A stretch of DNA of 64,000 nt from Ophioderma brevispina. Its lineage: Eukaryota > Echinodermata > Ophiuroidea > Amphilepidida > Ophiodermatidae. The notes beneath the pieces are model-generated. The model was not told where the DNA came from, ran no database searches, and worked only from the letters and a program-made list of their open reading frames with translations. The translations under genes and the position numbers were made by a program. Shown here in pieces: positions 22,206 through 33,990 of the stretch (its first letter is position 1; each line of letters starts with the position of its first letter). The stretch covers positions 1-64,000 of the forward strand of contig JAMKCH010012522.1 of the NCBI GenBank assembly GCA_023653785.1. Direction: 5' to 3'.

Positions 22206-23165
22206 GCACTCTGGGTGATAGCAGGCGGGTGACACTGTGTACAATGCCCAAGACAATTTAGCTCGATGGTGATAGCGCCACCATTTCGATAAGGCGACCT
22301 ACTTATTTATTCATTAACGTCACATGACGTCAAACGGGGATGACGTAGAGTCTAGCGCCACGCACGGCTGACGAACTATAAGCTACAGATTTCATGCAGC
22401 TCCGTGTGCAGTACGCATCCATTCTCTTGATCGAGTGTCCTATCCCGATTTATTTAGGATCCCTGGTGATAGCTTAAATTCTGACTTTGAAAATGATGGT
22501 CACATTTCAGATCATCTTAGCCGCCAACAACCAGGCCCTGGGACAGGTAGTACTGGTTACCAGAATACCAACAGCAGGCCCTCAAGAAAAACATGACCTA
22601 AAAACCCTAGCTTTTTAGTTTTCCTGAGAAAAATAACTTTCCTTAATTTATCATTTTCCTATTCAAATAGATATCCAAAGCATCATTAAAATCAATGAAC
22701 TGTTAGTTTATATATTTTTACTTGCATTTCCAATGATTTTAAACATCTGGATACTGTATCCTCATGTTAAAGGAGTATTTGTAAAAAAAATAGCAGTTTG
22801 ACATTTTTGTGGAATAATCACACATAGGACAATGTGACTATTTTCATGTGGAAATAAAATTGAAATGGCAACAATGATTCACACTACGTTGACAACTGCA
22901 TGTATTGAACTACCCATTCAGTATATATTGACACAATACAGGTATTTGATAAGCAAAAAAAAATCTTTTATTCTCTAAATCAAAGCAAAATTATGAGTCA
23001 ACTAGTGTGAATAGATTAAGACTCTTGCTTTCACAAGAGAAACACTCTAAAATACATGAGCACAACCAAATCTGAACACCCCCTCCAGGGATTTTGGGTC
23101 TGTTATGTGAACCTAACCAGCCATACTTCTGTTTTAATGTCAATTGTCCTCATTGATGTTATCAG

Positions 23166-23306
23166 GTCCTGTAGGCAATGCCTTGTGTACTGTGTTCAGC
23201 ATAAGACAAGTGATCATAGGAGGGACCCTGGTCAGCAGTGTGGCCTTCATCGCTGCTTCATTTGCTACAACTACCTCCCATCTATACATTACATTTGCTT
23301 TTGCAG
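23166..23306 (+). CDS. MCT/SLC16-like transporter, exon 2
   Basis: The acceptor TTATCAG and the donor GCAG/GTAAGC bound a 141-bp phase 1-1 exon. Joined to exon 1 it gives GPVGNALCTVFSIRQVIIGG, then TLVSSVAFIAASFATTTSHL. This corresponds to MCT TM2-TM3: the GP-x-x-x-x-L start followed by a short arginine-containing loop and a small-residue helix. Frame continuity with exons 1 and 3 supports the model. Other frames of the same stretch also stay open but have no family match. Confidence 0.75.
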
Positions 23307-24788
23307 GTAAGCATACAGGCTGGCCTAACTTTAGACCTGGGTTTAAACCAGGGTTAGTCCTACATGAGTGGACCCTTTTTCCTTCCAACATACTCTGAAA
23401 ATGTGCTGTAACAGGTGATAAAATTCCTCTTTTTTTTTATTCATGTCAAGGCTAATCTAGGCATTAACAGCAGTTATCTAATTAGTAATGCTGACAGATT
23501 GACGTCAAGATAGCGATTAACTTCCCTTTTGAAACTCTGCAAGTCCTGGTTTGATGCTACATGAGCAGGAAGGGCATTTTATAAGCCTACAGAGAATGGG
23601 AGAAATGATCTTCTGTGGGAGGCCAAGTTGGACCTTGGGACTTTCACAGCAAGGTCATGAGACCTGCAGGCTACCACACCCAAAAACAATTAAGTTGTAC
23701 CATTTTTTGTTTTGTTCCTAATGAACCAATTTCAAGGGACAATGCCACAATTTTGTCATCATCCAGCAAAGCTCTCCCCTATTAATGATTTTTTATAATT
23801 TTGAAAGAATATTTGACTATCAGATATAATATCAGAGATGCCAATTGGAGTTGGAAAAAAAATCTGAAAATGCGAACGGAGGGAGCAAAGCGACCGGAGT
23901 ATCGCCCCTAACGGCCGGGGTCCAGGAGCCCGCTTAAGGGCCCCTGGTGGGGGTCCTCGAAGCCAGAGGGTTTCTGCACATTTAGAGCTACAGGAAAGAC
24001 CATTTCTGAGAGTAAAATATCATTCCAAAAAAGTTAAAATTAACTGTAAATGTGAAGAATGGGGCTTAGTTCTGGGTCCAAATCATCTCACTACTAGTCA
24101 TGCTTGTTTGAGCAAATTCAACTTTCAGGTATTAAAAGGCCTAAGTAAACATAATGATAATGATTATTGAAACAAGACACACTTTGGGCTTTTCCTTTGC
24201 AGTTCATTTCCTTGGCATCAAGTGATAGCTACGTAAGGCTTTACGCAGCTCAGCTTTGCAACCAGTGAAGTTGTCTTCCTATGTGAACTGCAAAGTTATC
24301 GCCTTTCTCTTTGAGTAAACGCCATTGAAACGTGTCCTTTACTTTTCGATGTCTTTTTTAAATTGTTTCCAAGGGTTGTAAATTCAATTTCCATGTTCAT
24401 TTTGTCGCTTATATACCACGTCGGTATTTTTCTGATAGAGCAAGATATCGAGTTGTTACCTGTCATGCTTTGCCTTTATGCTAGTCTCTTATACAAAATC
24501 GCGATGTACGCAAACCTATTTAATACACCAATGTTCCGATGTACTTTTGAGTGTGTCAGAGTCCGAGAGATCAGATTATGATAACAAGAATTCCGTTTAA
24601 AAATCTCAATCTACAATCAAACATTAAAAAATCAGAAAAAATAAAAAAATTGAAAAAAATAGAAAATCGGATTTTAATCCCAGAAATGTAAAAAAATTGG
24701 ATTTCTGATTAAAATCGGAAGATTGGCATCTCTGTAATATTCAATGTTTAAAATGGTTAAATTTCTAATTACACATTTTTCAATCCAG
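23307..24788 (+). other. Transporter intron 2
   Basis: GT donor at 23307, AG acceptor at 24787-24788 (CAATCCAG). Most of it is the 902-bp inverted-terminal element at 23833-24734. No exon was seen inside. Confidence 0.6.
23833..24734. mobile_element. Inverted-terminal element with CAGAGATGCCAA ends
   Basis: Perfect 12-bp inverted termini CAGAGATGCCAA (23833-23844) and TTGGCATCTCTG (24723-24734) bound 902 bp, flanked on both sides by TAATAT. It contains a GC-rich island (23920-23975, GGCCCCTGGTGGGGGTCC) within AT-rich DNA. The termini resemble hAT ends, but the flanking duplication looks like 6 rather than 8 bp, so the superfamily is unsure. Confidence 0.6.
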
Positions 24789-25643
24789 GTATTGGGTTTG
24801 GCTTGACTTTCCAACCATCTGTAGTAGTATTGGCCTACTACTTTGACCAACGTCTTGGCCGAGCAAATGGCGTCTGCTACGCTGCAGCTGGAGCCGGGTT
24901 CTTTGTCATACCACCTCTACTACTGTATCTAATCAACAGATTTGGATGGAATGGAGCACTGCTTGTAGCCGCGGGTTTAGTGGCCCACAATGCGATAGCC
25001 GGCGCCCTCTATAGACCATCCAAACTTGAACTCAAAACTAGACAAGAGATACTCAATTTGAAAGAAAAAAGGTCAAGTAATCACACTGATACACCAGCTG
25101 ATAGCAAAGTGAACCAAAATGACGAAGTTTTACACGCAAACCAAACCAGAACTTGTGCTACTCTCCCGACAATTTTACTTCACTCATTTGGATTCCAGCT
25201 ACTGACAAACGTCAACTTTGCTCTCATAGTATTAGCAAACTTTCTATATGGTCTGGCCTATATCATAGCACTCTTCTATTTACCAGCTAGAGCCGTGCAT
25301 GCTGGGATTTCAGAACTGCAGGCAGCGTTTCTAGTCTCAATCCTCGGCATAAGTTCAGTGGTATCTCAACTCACCCATGGCTTTCTACTGGATTATAACT
25401 TTTTGACAGCAAGCAGTCTTACAGCCATCGCCTACCTCATATCAGCCATCTCGCTGGCTCTAAACCCCGTCTGGGATAACTACATATTCCTGGCTATGTA
25501 TCTGTCAATTTGGTTTGCCCGTGGGGTGTACAATGCAAGGTACCCGTTGGGCTAGGAATATGTTGGCGTACAAAAGGTGTCTCTCAGTCGGCATGAGCTG
25601 CTCACAGCCGGATGTGGAATGTTTTTAGGTTCTTTATGCACAG
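24789..25643 (+). CDS. MCT/SLC16-like transporter, exon 3 (in-frame TAG)
   Basis: An 855-bp phase 1-1 exon between CAATCCAG and a GT donor at 25644. It encodes TM4-TM10. The second SLC16 signature is clear: YYFDQRLGRANG followed by AAAGAGFF. A hydrophilic central loop (about residues 75-125 of the exon) precedes TM7 (FALIVLANFLYGLAYIIALF) and AAFLVSILGISSVVSQ. The Asp/Arg pair that MCT1 carries in TM8 is not evident; Q stands where R is usual, hinting at a different substrate. A TAG at 25553-25555 interrupts the frame after ARYPLG, yet the same frame continues with EYVGVQKVSL and TAGCGMFLGSLCTG, which fit TM10. The gene is thus a young pseudogene, a null allele, or carries a base error. Confidence 0.75.
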
Positions 25644-25879
25644 GTTCGTTCACCTAGGCCAAGTGCAATTCAAATTAAAATGACGGAATCAAGGGTGTTT
25701 CTAACCTGACCAGGTACCTGGACCAGGTTTATGAATCAACAACCTTGAGGGAATAAAGCTGATAGATGCTAAATAGGTTGAATTTATGGTGTTTACAAAC
25801 CTGGTCAGGTACGGAAACACGCGGAATCAAGCAAATTTGGCTAAGTGGGTACCATGTTGATTTTCGCTCTGTTTAACAG

Positions 25880-25956
25880 ACCCTATTCATGCTTTCTTCT
25901 GGTTCTTAGAATTTGCAGGTATGTCAGGATACTATACTTTTTTCCCGACATGCTAA
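25880..25956 (+). CDS. Probable last exon of the MCT/SLC16-like transporter
   Basis: After the acceptor TTTAACAG (25872-25879), codons in the phase left by exon 3 read DPIHAFFWFLEFAGMSGYYT, then FFPTC and TAA at 25954-25956. An aspartate, then a short segment and a F-x-x-AG helix is what the TM11-TM12 end of MCTs looks like, although the helix is short. It lies inside repeat copy A of the 3.7 kb duplication. The matching place in copy B (about 29580-29660) is broken by indels. Without a transcript this exon is a proposal. Confidence 0.4.
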
Positions 25957-26129
25957 AATCTTATTTTTTGTGATTTTTTCCATGTTATAATTGAGCAAAT
26001 CACTGATATACCTTAAACTGCTTTAATCATTTTTTAAATCTATTATAATAGGGCACCAGAGGTTGCTAACTCCCAGTGCCCATACGTCACTGCAGAAATT
26101 ATCGTCTCCATTTATAGACACAAAATCCC

Positions 26130-26594
26130 GGGGGGGCCACTTTGTATCCAATTTTGGATATGATGCATGAACAGAAAAAAACGCGTAAAAAGGGTCTCTT
26201 TTTTTTTCCAACAGCGCTGTACGCTCGTACATTGATTAGGGTGTCAAAAACCCAATATGGAAAACAGTGTATGTTTTTCGTACCCTGAAATTTGTGATGT
26301 ACGCGGATCAAAAATCCTAAAAAATAATATTGTATTTTGGACGTGACAACATGAGCAAAGCCAGATATAGAGGGTATGTGATAACAGGACAATGCATGGC
26401 TTACTTGTTTAAAGTAGTCAAAAACTGACCAAGACTTGTTTTGTAGCAAAACCCACCAAAAATTACTTGTTTAGGGTATGTTTTTTTGAGTCTGTGGAAA
26501 TACTCATTAAGGGTGCATTTTCTGAAGTCCGTGGTTCACGCTCAATATCACCTTTGAATATAACTGCCGCCCACCCCCCCCCCCCCCCCCCCCC
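26130..26594. mobile_element. GGGGGGCACT-type inverted-repeat element (in copy A)
   Basis: Same family as 11984-12401: GGGGGGCCACTTTGTATCCA at the left, and at the right CACGCTCAATATCACC, TTTGAATATAACTG and a run of about 18 Cs. The internal 'TTGATTAGGGTGTCAAAAAC' block is conserved. Confidence 0.65.
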
Positions 26595-27648
26595 GGGCAC
26601 AAACACAAAATTAGCCCCACCCTACACCCCTAACGAATACCACACTGGCTACCATGTTTTGGTATTTGGTGGTTCTTGTAGTACATTAATTGTATGCATG
26701 GCTCAAAAGGTCATTATCAAGAGTTCAATCAGCTCAAATTTCCTGTGAGGCTTATGCATTTCCTAAGGAGCTTTCAATCCTCACTTTTTTGAGCCATGAC
26801 TGTATACCCAAGCTAATTTTTCTCGAACCCTGGACAATCCCCTGAAATATTTGGTAGTGTTTAGTGGTTCTGACTGCAATAATACGTGTATTTCTTATAA
26901 TTATGAGCTTGGTCCCTACATAAGTGCCTCAAACATACCTAATCAAGGTTGATTCATATGGTATAACTATGATCTTTTTTTTTTACATCATCAAGGAGGA
27001 GATGAGTTTATAGATAAGGCGTTAAAAAAAGGGTTTTGTTTGCCCATTTCCGACCGACCCAAAATATCGCAAATGACGGGTCCACTTTTCTTTTAAAGTT
27101 TTAATTTCAGAATTAGAAGGAAAAAAATAAAATACAAAAATTAACGACCCAAAATGTATTTTAACACCAAATCCGGTAATACAAACCCCCAAAGCTCGGG
27201 GTCCACCAATTTCAAAAGCCGTTCTAGGGCCGTATTGATGCAATTTAAATGTGAACGGCAAGTGTTAACCACAACATTTTTTACTGTAGGTATTCATTCA
27301 TAAAAATTGTTGACGTCGATCCCGTCCCCTTTTCTTAAAACGCAAAGTTCCAAGATACCGTGACATTCATTGTAGAACGGAAAGGGGATGCGATTTTAAA
27401 TTTTAACAGGGTCGTTGATGTACGTATGAATGTGTAAAAATAACAGCGTGTATGTTTGATTACTTATCTACTCATATTTATCACAAGAAGTGTAGGGCAT
27501 TAAAAAAAGAAACAAAACGGGATAATTTATTCGAGGTTGGAAAAAAAACAAACATCCAAATTTGATATTTGTGACATATTTGGAGATATTTGTAATATCG
27601 TCCATCCATACGCGGTACATACGGTGAAACTTTGCAAGTGCTTTAAAG

Positions 27649-27858
27649 ATGGCGGGGACTGACAGATACGCTGTGTGTTACCCAGTGAAACACGGCGCTT
27701 CAGTGTTTTCAGCCGAGTTGCAGTGTCAGTTTGGATTCCACGTTTGAGGATTTGTACCAGAGGCAAATCCAAGATACAAAGAATTCCGAGCTACAGTTGG
27801 AAAGTATAACTGGTGGCTGCACTGCAAGTGGCGCCGTGGCGAATGTTGGTTCGTATAG
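27649..27858 (+). pseudogene. Possible first coding exon in copy A (frame broken)
   Basis: AAAGATGGCG is a good translation-start context. The following sequence, VKHGAS and AELQ, matches that after the equivalent ATG in copy B (31411). Indels place the frame off in each copy at different places. A GT donor follows TCGTATAG at 27859. Taking the shared bases of both copies gives one open frame through to the donor, so an underlying intact exon of about 65-70 codons is likely. The protein family was not recognised. Confidence 0.35.
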
Positions 27859-28447
27859 GTTATTTTTTGGGGTGTTTGATAATGGCGCTTTGAAACAACG
27901 AAATGTATGTAAAATTACCATTTACATGTCCACCAGACTTTCTTATTTTGTTAATTTTGAAGACATTAAACTTGTTTAAGATAACATAACGTTGAATGCA
28001 TCGCTTTCTCCTGCGTCTTGTAGTTAAAAAAAAAAAAATCGCGGATGTTGCTCGTACCACCCTCACCGATTTTCAGGCAAAGGGCAAACAAACATTTTTT
28101 TTTTAGGCCTAAAACAACAGTAGTTTCCCAGCAAATGGTTTGCACAATTCTTGTTCTTCTATGTTCCAGGATTGTTTTTTTTGGCTTTTGAGGTTTAAGT
28201 TGATGTTAGGAGCTATGCTGGGCATGGTTAGGATCAGGTCGATCATGGATCATGGTCCCAGATCAGCTACTCATTTAGTAAATACGACACCACTACTTGT
28301 TGGATCGCTAAGAATTTCAGTTGATTATGGTCTTGCCTCCCTATGAGCTAACCTGTCCAAGAACACTAATATTGCATGCAGGAAAAAAAAATATTATTGG
28401 AGATTGGGTTTTCATGTATGAAATTCCATTTTCCCTGTTGTTCCCAG

Positions 28448-28920
28448 TATTGCAAATGGACCCTGCCTCCACCCACCTTTGAAATACCGACAGAAAAATA
28501 CCTCTCTATAGTGCGTCAGGGTATTATGCAGTATCAACAGCAAAGAAAACGCTGGCTGTTAATTCAAAGCGGCTGGCATACTCCGACGCCCTCTCCACAG
28601 CAGTGCGACAATGCACTTGCAAAACATCTGTCTGACCGCGTTGACGTCAGTTACTCAGAAGTAATGGAGTATATACTGGTTTTATGTTTATATGTGAACT
28701 TCCCTAACAACATTTTGTCTGTTTTTTATTTCTAAAATTTGTTTTATTTTTTTCAGGTTTTCCTCTCGATGAACCAACAGTTTACTTTGGCCATTCTACA
28801 TTGCTGGTGCCATTTTTTTTTAGTTCAGTTCCCTGCTGCTTTGTACTCAACCTTTGCTGAAATGCTGAGAACAGAAACATCGAATCCACGCATATACATC
28901 AAGAACCAAATGCTGAATTA
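28448..28920 (+). pseudogene. Possible downstream exons of the copy A gene
   Basis: After the acceptor TTCCCAG (28441-28447) an open stretch reads CKWTLPPPTFEIPTEKYLSI and continues to HLSDRVDVSYSEVMEYI near 28675, with a possible GT at 28679. A second acceptor TTTTTTTCAG (to 28756) precedes GFPLDEPTVYFGHSTLLVPF. The copy B counterpart (32270-32700) reads in other frames. The family is unknown and the exons are tentative. Confidence 0.25.
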
Positions 28921-29483
28921 AGGTCATGATAAATTTGGAGTTGAAAATAATGGATTATCAAGTTGACAAGTAAGGCCACTGATACAATGGAACTAAAAAC
29001 AAGACATAAATATGAAGGCAAAACAGAATCACCGATCCTCTTTCAACTTCAGTGGAAAATGCAGAACTGGTGTAAAACCTAGAATAAACGGCCTTATGCA
29101 CACTGCTAGTTGAATGGACAACCCACCAAAGCCTGCCAAATAAAGAAAGAGGATAAAAGTCATGATAATCTTATGACACTGAATTTAATAGAAACATTCC
29201 AACAATATTCGCATAATGATCATAGCATGATGCTATAATATACGATTACTTCAGACAGCTAAATCTCACAGGCTGGTATCAGCCCACCCATGAGGAATTT
29301 CACAGCTGTTACAAGCACCTTTTTAAGAGTAGGTTGGAAGGAAAAAGTCCACTCATGTAGAACTAACCTTATTTTCAACCCAGGCTGAAGTTAGAGACGC
29401 CCTTTTCAGTATACCAGGCACAGAGTACTAAACTTGTCCATTGACAAATCAGCAATAATCATGCGGCATTACTTAATTGTGTA

Positions 29484-32400
29484 ATTATGGGGTGTTTTAC
29501 AAACAACCTGTCAAGGTTACGGCAACAACCGCTACTCTCAAGGCAAATTGGCTAAGCTGGTTACACTGTGATTTCCGCTCTGTTAAGACACTATCCTGCT
29601 TTCTGGTCTATAGAATTTGCAGGTATGTTAACGGAGATCTCATACTTTTTACAGACTGCTAAAATCTTTTTTTATGATTTTTTCCATGTTTATAATTGAG
29701 CAAATCATGACTTTACCTTTAACTGCATTTATCATTTTTAAATCTTATTATAATAGATAAGGCACCAGAGGTTAGCTAAATCCCAGTGCCCATACGTCAC
29801 TGCAGAAATTATCGTCTCCATTTATAGACACACCGAAGACCCATTTGTATGCACTGGATTGGTATTCAAATTTGGATATGATGCGGGAACACGAAAACGC
29901 GTAAAAAGGGTCTCTGTTGTTTCGCAACAGGCGCTGTACCGCCGACATTGATTAGGGCAAAAACAGCAAATATGGCTAAAAAGTATTTTTTTCGGTAACC
30001 CGTGAACTTGTGATGTACGCGGATCAAAAATCATAAAAATATTGTATCTGGCAAGTGAAGCAACCATGAGCAAAGGCCATATAATAAGGGTATGTATCTC
30101 ACACATGCTTGCGTACTTTTTTAAAGTAGCAAAAACGCAAACAGCCTTGTTTGTTGTAGCAAAACCAGACAAAAATTACCTGTTTAGGGTATTTTTTTTA
30201 TTCGTGGGAAACACCTTTAGGGTGCATTTTCTGAATTCCGTGTTCACGTCTCATATCCACCTTTGAATATAACTGGCCCCCCCCCCCCCAACTGCCCCCC
30301 CCCCCCCCCCCCCCCCCCGGTCACAATACAATTAATGCCCCACCCTACATCCCTAACCGAAATACAACACTGTCAGCCACGAACCACTTGGTTTTCTGCT
30401 GGTAGTTGGGGGTTCTTGTAGTACATTTTGTAGCATGGCTCAAATTTCATTATCAAGAGTTCAATCAGCTCAAATTCCTGTGAGGCTTATGCATTTTCCC
30501 TAAGAAGTCTTTCCAAATCCTCACTGTTTTAGAGCCATTACTGTTACCCAAGCTACGTTTCTCAAACCATGACAATCCCCTGAAATATTTGGTAGTGTTG
30601 AGTGGTTCTGACTGCATATACTGTTAGTTCTATAAAATGTTGAGCTGGTCCTAAAATATGCCTGCAAACCTCCCGACCTCAAATCAAGGTTGATTCATAT
30701 GGTTATACATATGTCTTTTTTTTTACATCTCAGTCCAGGATAGAGGAGTTTATCGATAAAGGCGAAAAAAACAAGGGGTTTTGTTTGCCCTTGTTCCCGA
30801 CTGACGCGCAAATATCGCAATGACGGGTGCCACTTTTTTTTTTAAAGATTTTTAATTTCAGAATTAGAGAAGGAAAAAAATAAATACAAAATTAAACTAC
30901 CCGCCAAATGTAAGTTTAAAAACCAATATCCTGTAATACAAACCCCCCAAAGCTCGGGTCAAACCAATTCCAAGCGTGCCGGAGCCAATGATGGCCAAAT
31001 TTAAATGGAACGGCATGTAACCAGCCAACATTTTCGCTTTAGGTATTCATCCATAAAGTGTGACGTCTCGATCCGTCCCCTTTTCTTAAACACGCAAAGT
31101 TCCAAGTTAAGCTTAGACCTTCATTTGTACCGAGGAAAGGGGATTCGATTGAAATTTTAACATGTCGTTTGATTTACGTAGGAGCTGTGTAAACAAATAC
31201 AGCGTGTCTGTTGATTACTATATCTACATCATATTTATTCACCAAGAGTGTATGGCTAATAAAAATAAACAAAACGGGATAATTCCTTATTCGCGGTTGG
31301 AAACAAACAACTCAAATTTTGATATTTTTTGAGACATATTTTGAGATTATTTTAATATCGGCCATGAAAGCGACGCGGTCCTATACGTGAAATTTGCATG
31401 TGATTTAAAGATGGCGACTGACAGCTGCGCTGAGTGTTTACCCCCGTGAAACACGGCGCTTCAGTTGTTTTTCAAAGCCGAGTTGCAGCTGTCAGGTTGG
31501 ATGTCCACGGTTTGAGGGGATTTGTACGGAGGCACATCCAGATACAAAGAATTCCTCGGGCTAAAAGCATGTTTGGAAAGTTACTTGGGCTGCACTGCCA
31601 AGTGGCCCTTGGACGAGAATGTGTCGTAATAGGTATAGTTTTTTGGTGTATTTGATAATTGCCTCTTGTATGAGCACTGAAAATGTAATGTAAATTTAAA
31701 TAAAAAAAGAAAAACGTAAAAAAAATATTTTTGTTATTTTGAAAGACATTACTGTTCAAATACATAAAGTGAAATGACATCCGCTTGTCTCCTGCGGCTT
31801 GGTATTTAAAAAAAAAAAAATGCTTACCGCCGAGGCCGCCCTCCCGATTTTCATGGTAGGCCAAAAGCTGTCAAACAACATTTTTTTTAGGCCTAACGAA
31901 CGAGTATTTTTTCTCTCCATCAATGTTTTGCACCATTCTATTTTCCTCTATGTTCCACCCGTTTTTTGTTTTGGCTTTTGAGGTTTTAAGTTGATGTTAG
32001 GCAGCTATGCTGGCCATGTTAGGAGCATCCATATCACTGGATACATGGTGAATCCCAGATCCGCTTACTCGAGGTTAGGTAATCCTGACAACACCACTAC
32101 TCTTGTTGGATACGCTAAGAATTTGCAGTTGATTTTCTTTGCCTCCGCTTGAGGGCTAACATGTCCAAGAAAACTACTAATAAATTGCATCGTAAAAAAA
32201 AATATATATTGGTGCTTTTCATAGTATAAATTTGCCATTTTCCCCAAGTATTGTTCATGGAACCCTGCCATCCCGCTGCACCTTTGAATACAGACAGAAA
32301 AATCCTCTCTATAGTGCGTTCAATGGTATTAGCGTAATCACATCAAGAAAACGCGGGCGTTATTCAAAGCGCTGGCATATCCACGCGCTCCTAGCACATG

Positions 32401-33330
32401 CAAGTTCGAAATATGCACATAGCCAGAACATCTGTCTGAACGCGTTGACGTCCGCTGAGACTCTAGGAAGATAAATGGAGTATATACGTGTGTGTTTATG
32501 TTTATATATGTGAACTGCCTAAAAATTTGTCTGTTTTTGTATTTCTTTCTAAGAATTTGTTTTATTTTTTCCAGTTTCCTTCCTCTTCGAATGAGACCAA
32601 CATTGACGTTTGCCATTCTACAACTTGCTGGTGCGCCAGTTTTTTATGCGAGTTTCCCTTCTGCTATTGTTACTCGACCTGGTTGCTGGAATGGCTGAGA
32701 ACATAAGCCATCGAGAATCCACCAACTAATCAGAACCAAATCTGAAATTGAAGTCATGATAATCTGGAGTTGAAAAGAGTGGATTAGTCAGTTAAGACAA
32801 TTAAACCACTTCGTACACCATGGAACATAACACAAGCATCAAAGTATGAGGCAAAACAGATCAACCGATCGCTCTTCAACTTCATGGAAATAGCAGAACT
32901 TGTGATACCACCTTGACTAACTACCGTGCCTAATAGGAACAACTTTAGTTGAAATGGACACCCCCCAAAGCTGGCCAAAATAAAAAAGAATGAAAGTCAT
33001 GATAATCTGACCTCTGTCAATTAATGAAACATTCCAGAAATATTCGCATAAGTGGATCAATAGCATGATGCTATTAATGTTCGATTACTTCGCTAAATCT
33101 CACATGCTGGTATTCATGGCCCACCATGAGGATTTTCAAACAGCTGTTAAAACAGCACATTTTTTAGAGTTATGTTTGGCGTGAAAAAGTCCACTCATGT
33201 AGAAGCTAACCTTAGTTTTCACCAGGAAAACGCCCCATGCTAAGTTAGACCTCCTTTCAGTATAACCAGTCACATAGTCCTAAACTTGTCCATTGAACAA
33301 ATCACATAATACATGCGCATTACTTAATTG
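29484..33330. repeat. 3.7 kb tandem duplication, copy B
   Basis: Second copy of 25778-29483. It starts at GGGGTGTTTTACAAACAACC and ends at GCGCATTACTTAATTGGAA. The copy carries its own version of every landmark in copy A, including the GGGGGGCACT-type element (about 29845-30318, with two long C runs), ATGGCGACTGAC at 31411 and the GAGACCAACATTGACGTTTG exon-like block near 32591. Coding frames are disrupted throughout. Confidence 0.8.
31411..31632 (+). pseudogene. Copy B counterpart of the exon at 27649 (frame broken)
   Basis: ATGGCGACTGAC aligns with ATGGCGGGGACTGAC in copy A. VKHGASVVFQS is readable in one frame and AELQ in another. A GT donor follows GTCGTAATAG at 31633. Differences from copy A are mostly one- or two-base insertions in runs of identical bases. 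Confidence 0.35.
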
Positions 33331-33990
33331 GAAATTGACCCGCACAACCAAATGAGGCTCTTGAGGTAAATTGAAAATTGAGATTAATGTACCATCAAGG
33401 ATTAAAATGAGACCGCAATCAGCCTTCTAGGGGATGTTTTTATGAAATACAGTTAGTGGGAAGAGGGAAGGAGAAGGGGGAGAGGCGGGGAGGCAAGATC
33501 ATGCACATCTTACAGCCAGCCCATATTAATTTTAAGACACATAAAAGTGACACAAATGGCTCAGAACACAGCTTCATGTGAGGCCACAGAAGTTGTCCCC
33601 GTACTAGTGATGTACCGTCTAACGTTTTATCGGTATCGCCCGATACACGGATAATTTTCGTAAACCGATCTGGCCTGCTACCCGATCCGATACCGTATAT
33701 TTTTTGAATGACCACGTGGCAGGAAGTTTTCCATATCATAATACACACCACTACATGTACGGAAGTCCTCTGCCTTGCTGTAACTCGCTTTCATACACAA
33801 GCTATTTCATGAACAAAAGCATATACCCAGATAAGTTTATCTTCTAATAACCACCATATGCAGTGTGCTAAAACATGAAGTGTTTACGAACAATAAAGTG
33901 AGAGGTTTCTAGTGAAACTTAATGTTTATACTGTTTTTGAATGCCAGACATTGTTTATAGTCTGTGCTTGAATGCCATGGCGTATCGGTC
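33331..33990. other. No gene; polypurine patch and a degenerate repeat
   Basis: A polypurine patch (GGGAAGAGGGAAGGAGAAGG region, 33459-33495) precedes a block with GTGATGTACCGTC and CGGTATCGCCCGATAC at 33607-33650, reminiscent of a dispersed transposon end. No exon was seen. Confidence 0.4.

Larger units (their letters stand above)
19740..23165 (+). other. Transporter intron 1 (3.4 kb), repeat-rich
   Basis: Runs from the GT donor at 19740 to the CAG acceptor at 23163-23165. It holds two GAGGGTGT-type foldback copies (from 20937 and at 21913-22205), a SINE (about 21450-21795), a partial hAT end (GGCCCGTAGCCAG near 20490) and a T14 run (about 20467). A block at 22533-22590 (CCCTGGGACAGGTA...) recurs at about 51317-51375. 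No other exon was recognised. Confidence 0.6.
25778..29483. repeat. 3.7 kb tandem duplication, copy A
   Basis: This block and the next (29484-33330) align end to end, head to tail, with many small indels and substitutions. Shared landmarks are GGTGTTTACAAAC at the start, GGCACCAGAGGTT, the GGGGGGCCAC element, AAAGATGGCG, AGACAGAAAAAT and CCATTACTTAATTG at the end. It includes the probable last transporter exon and a possible small gene. The error-like spacing of single-base differences suggests either haplotigs placed in tandem or gap filling with unpolished reads. Confidence 0.8.

Noticed and set aside
23056..23398. Overlapping open frames around transporter exon 2 in other phases and on the minus strand
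   Set aside because: Only the phase that joins exons 1 and 3 matches the MCT family.
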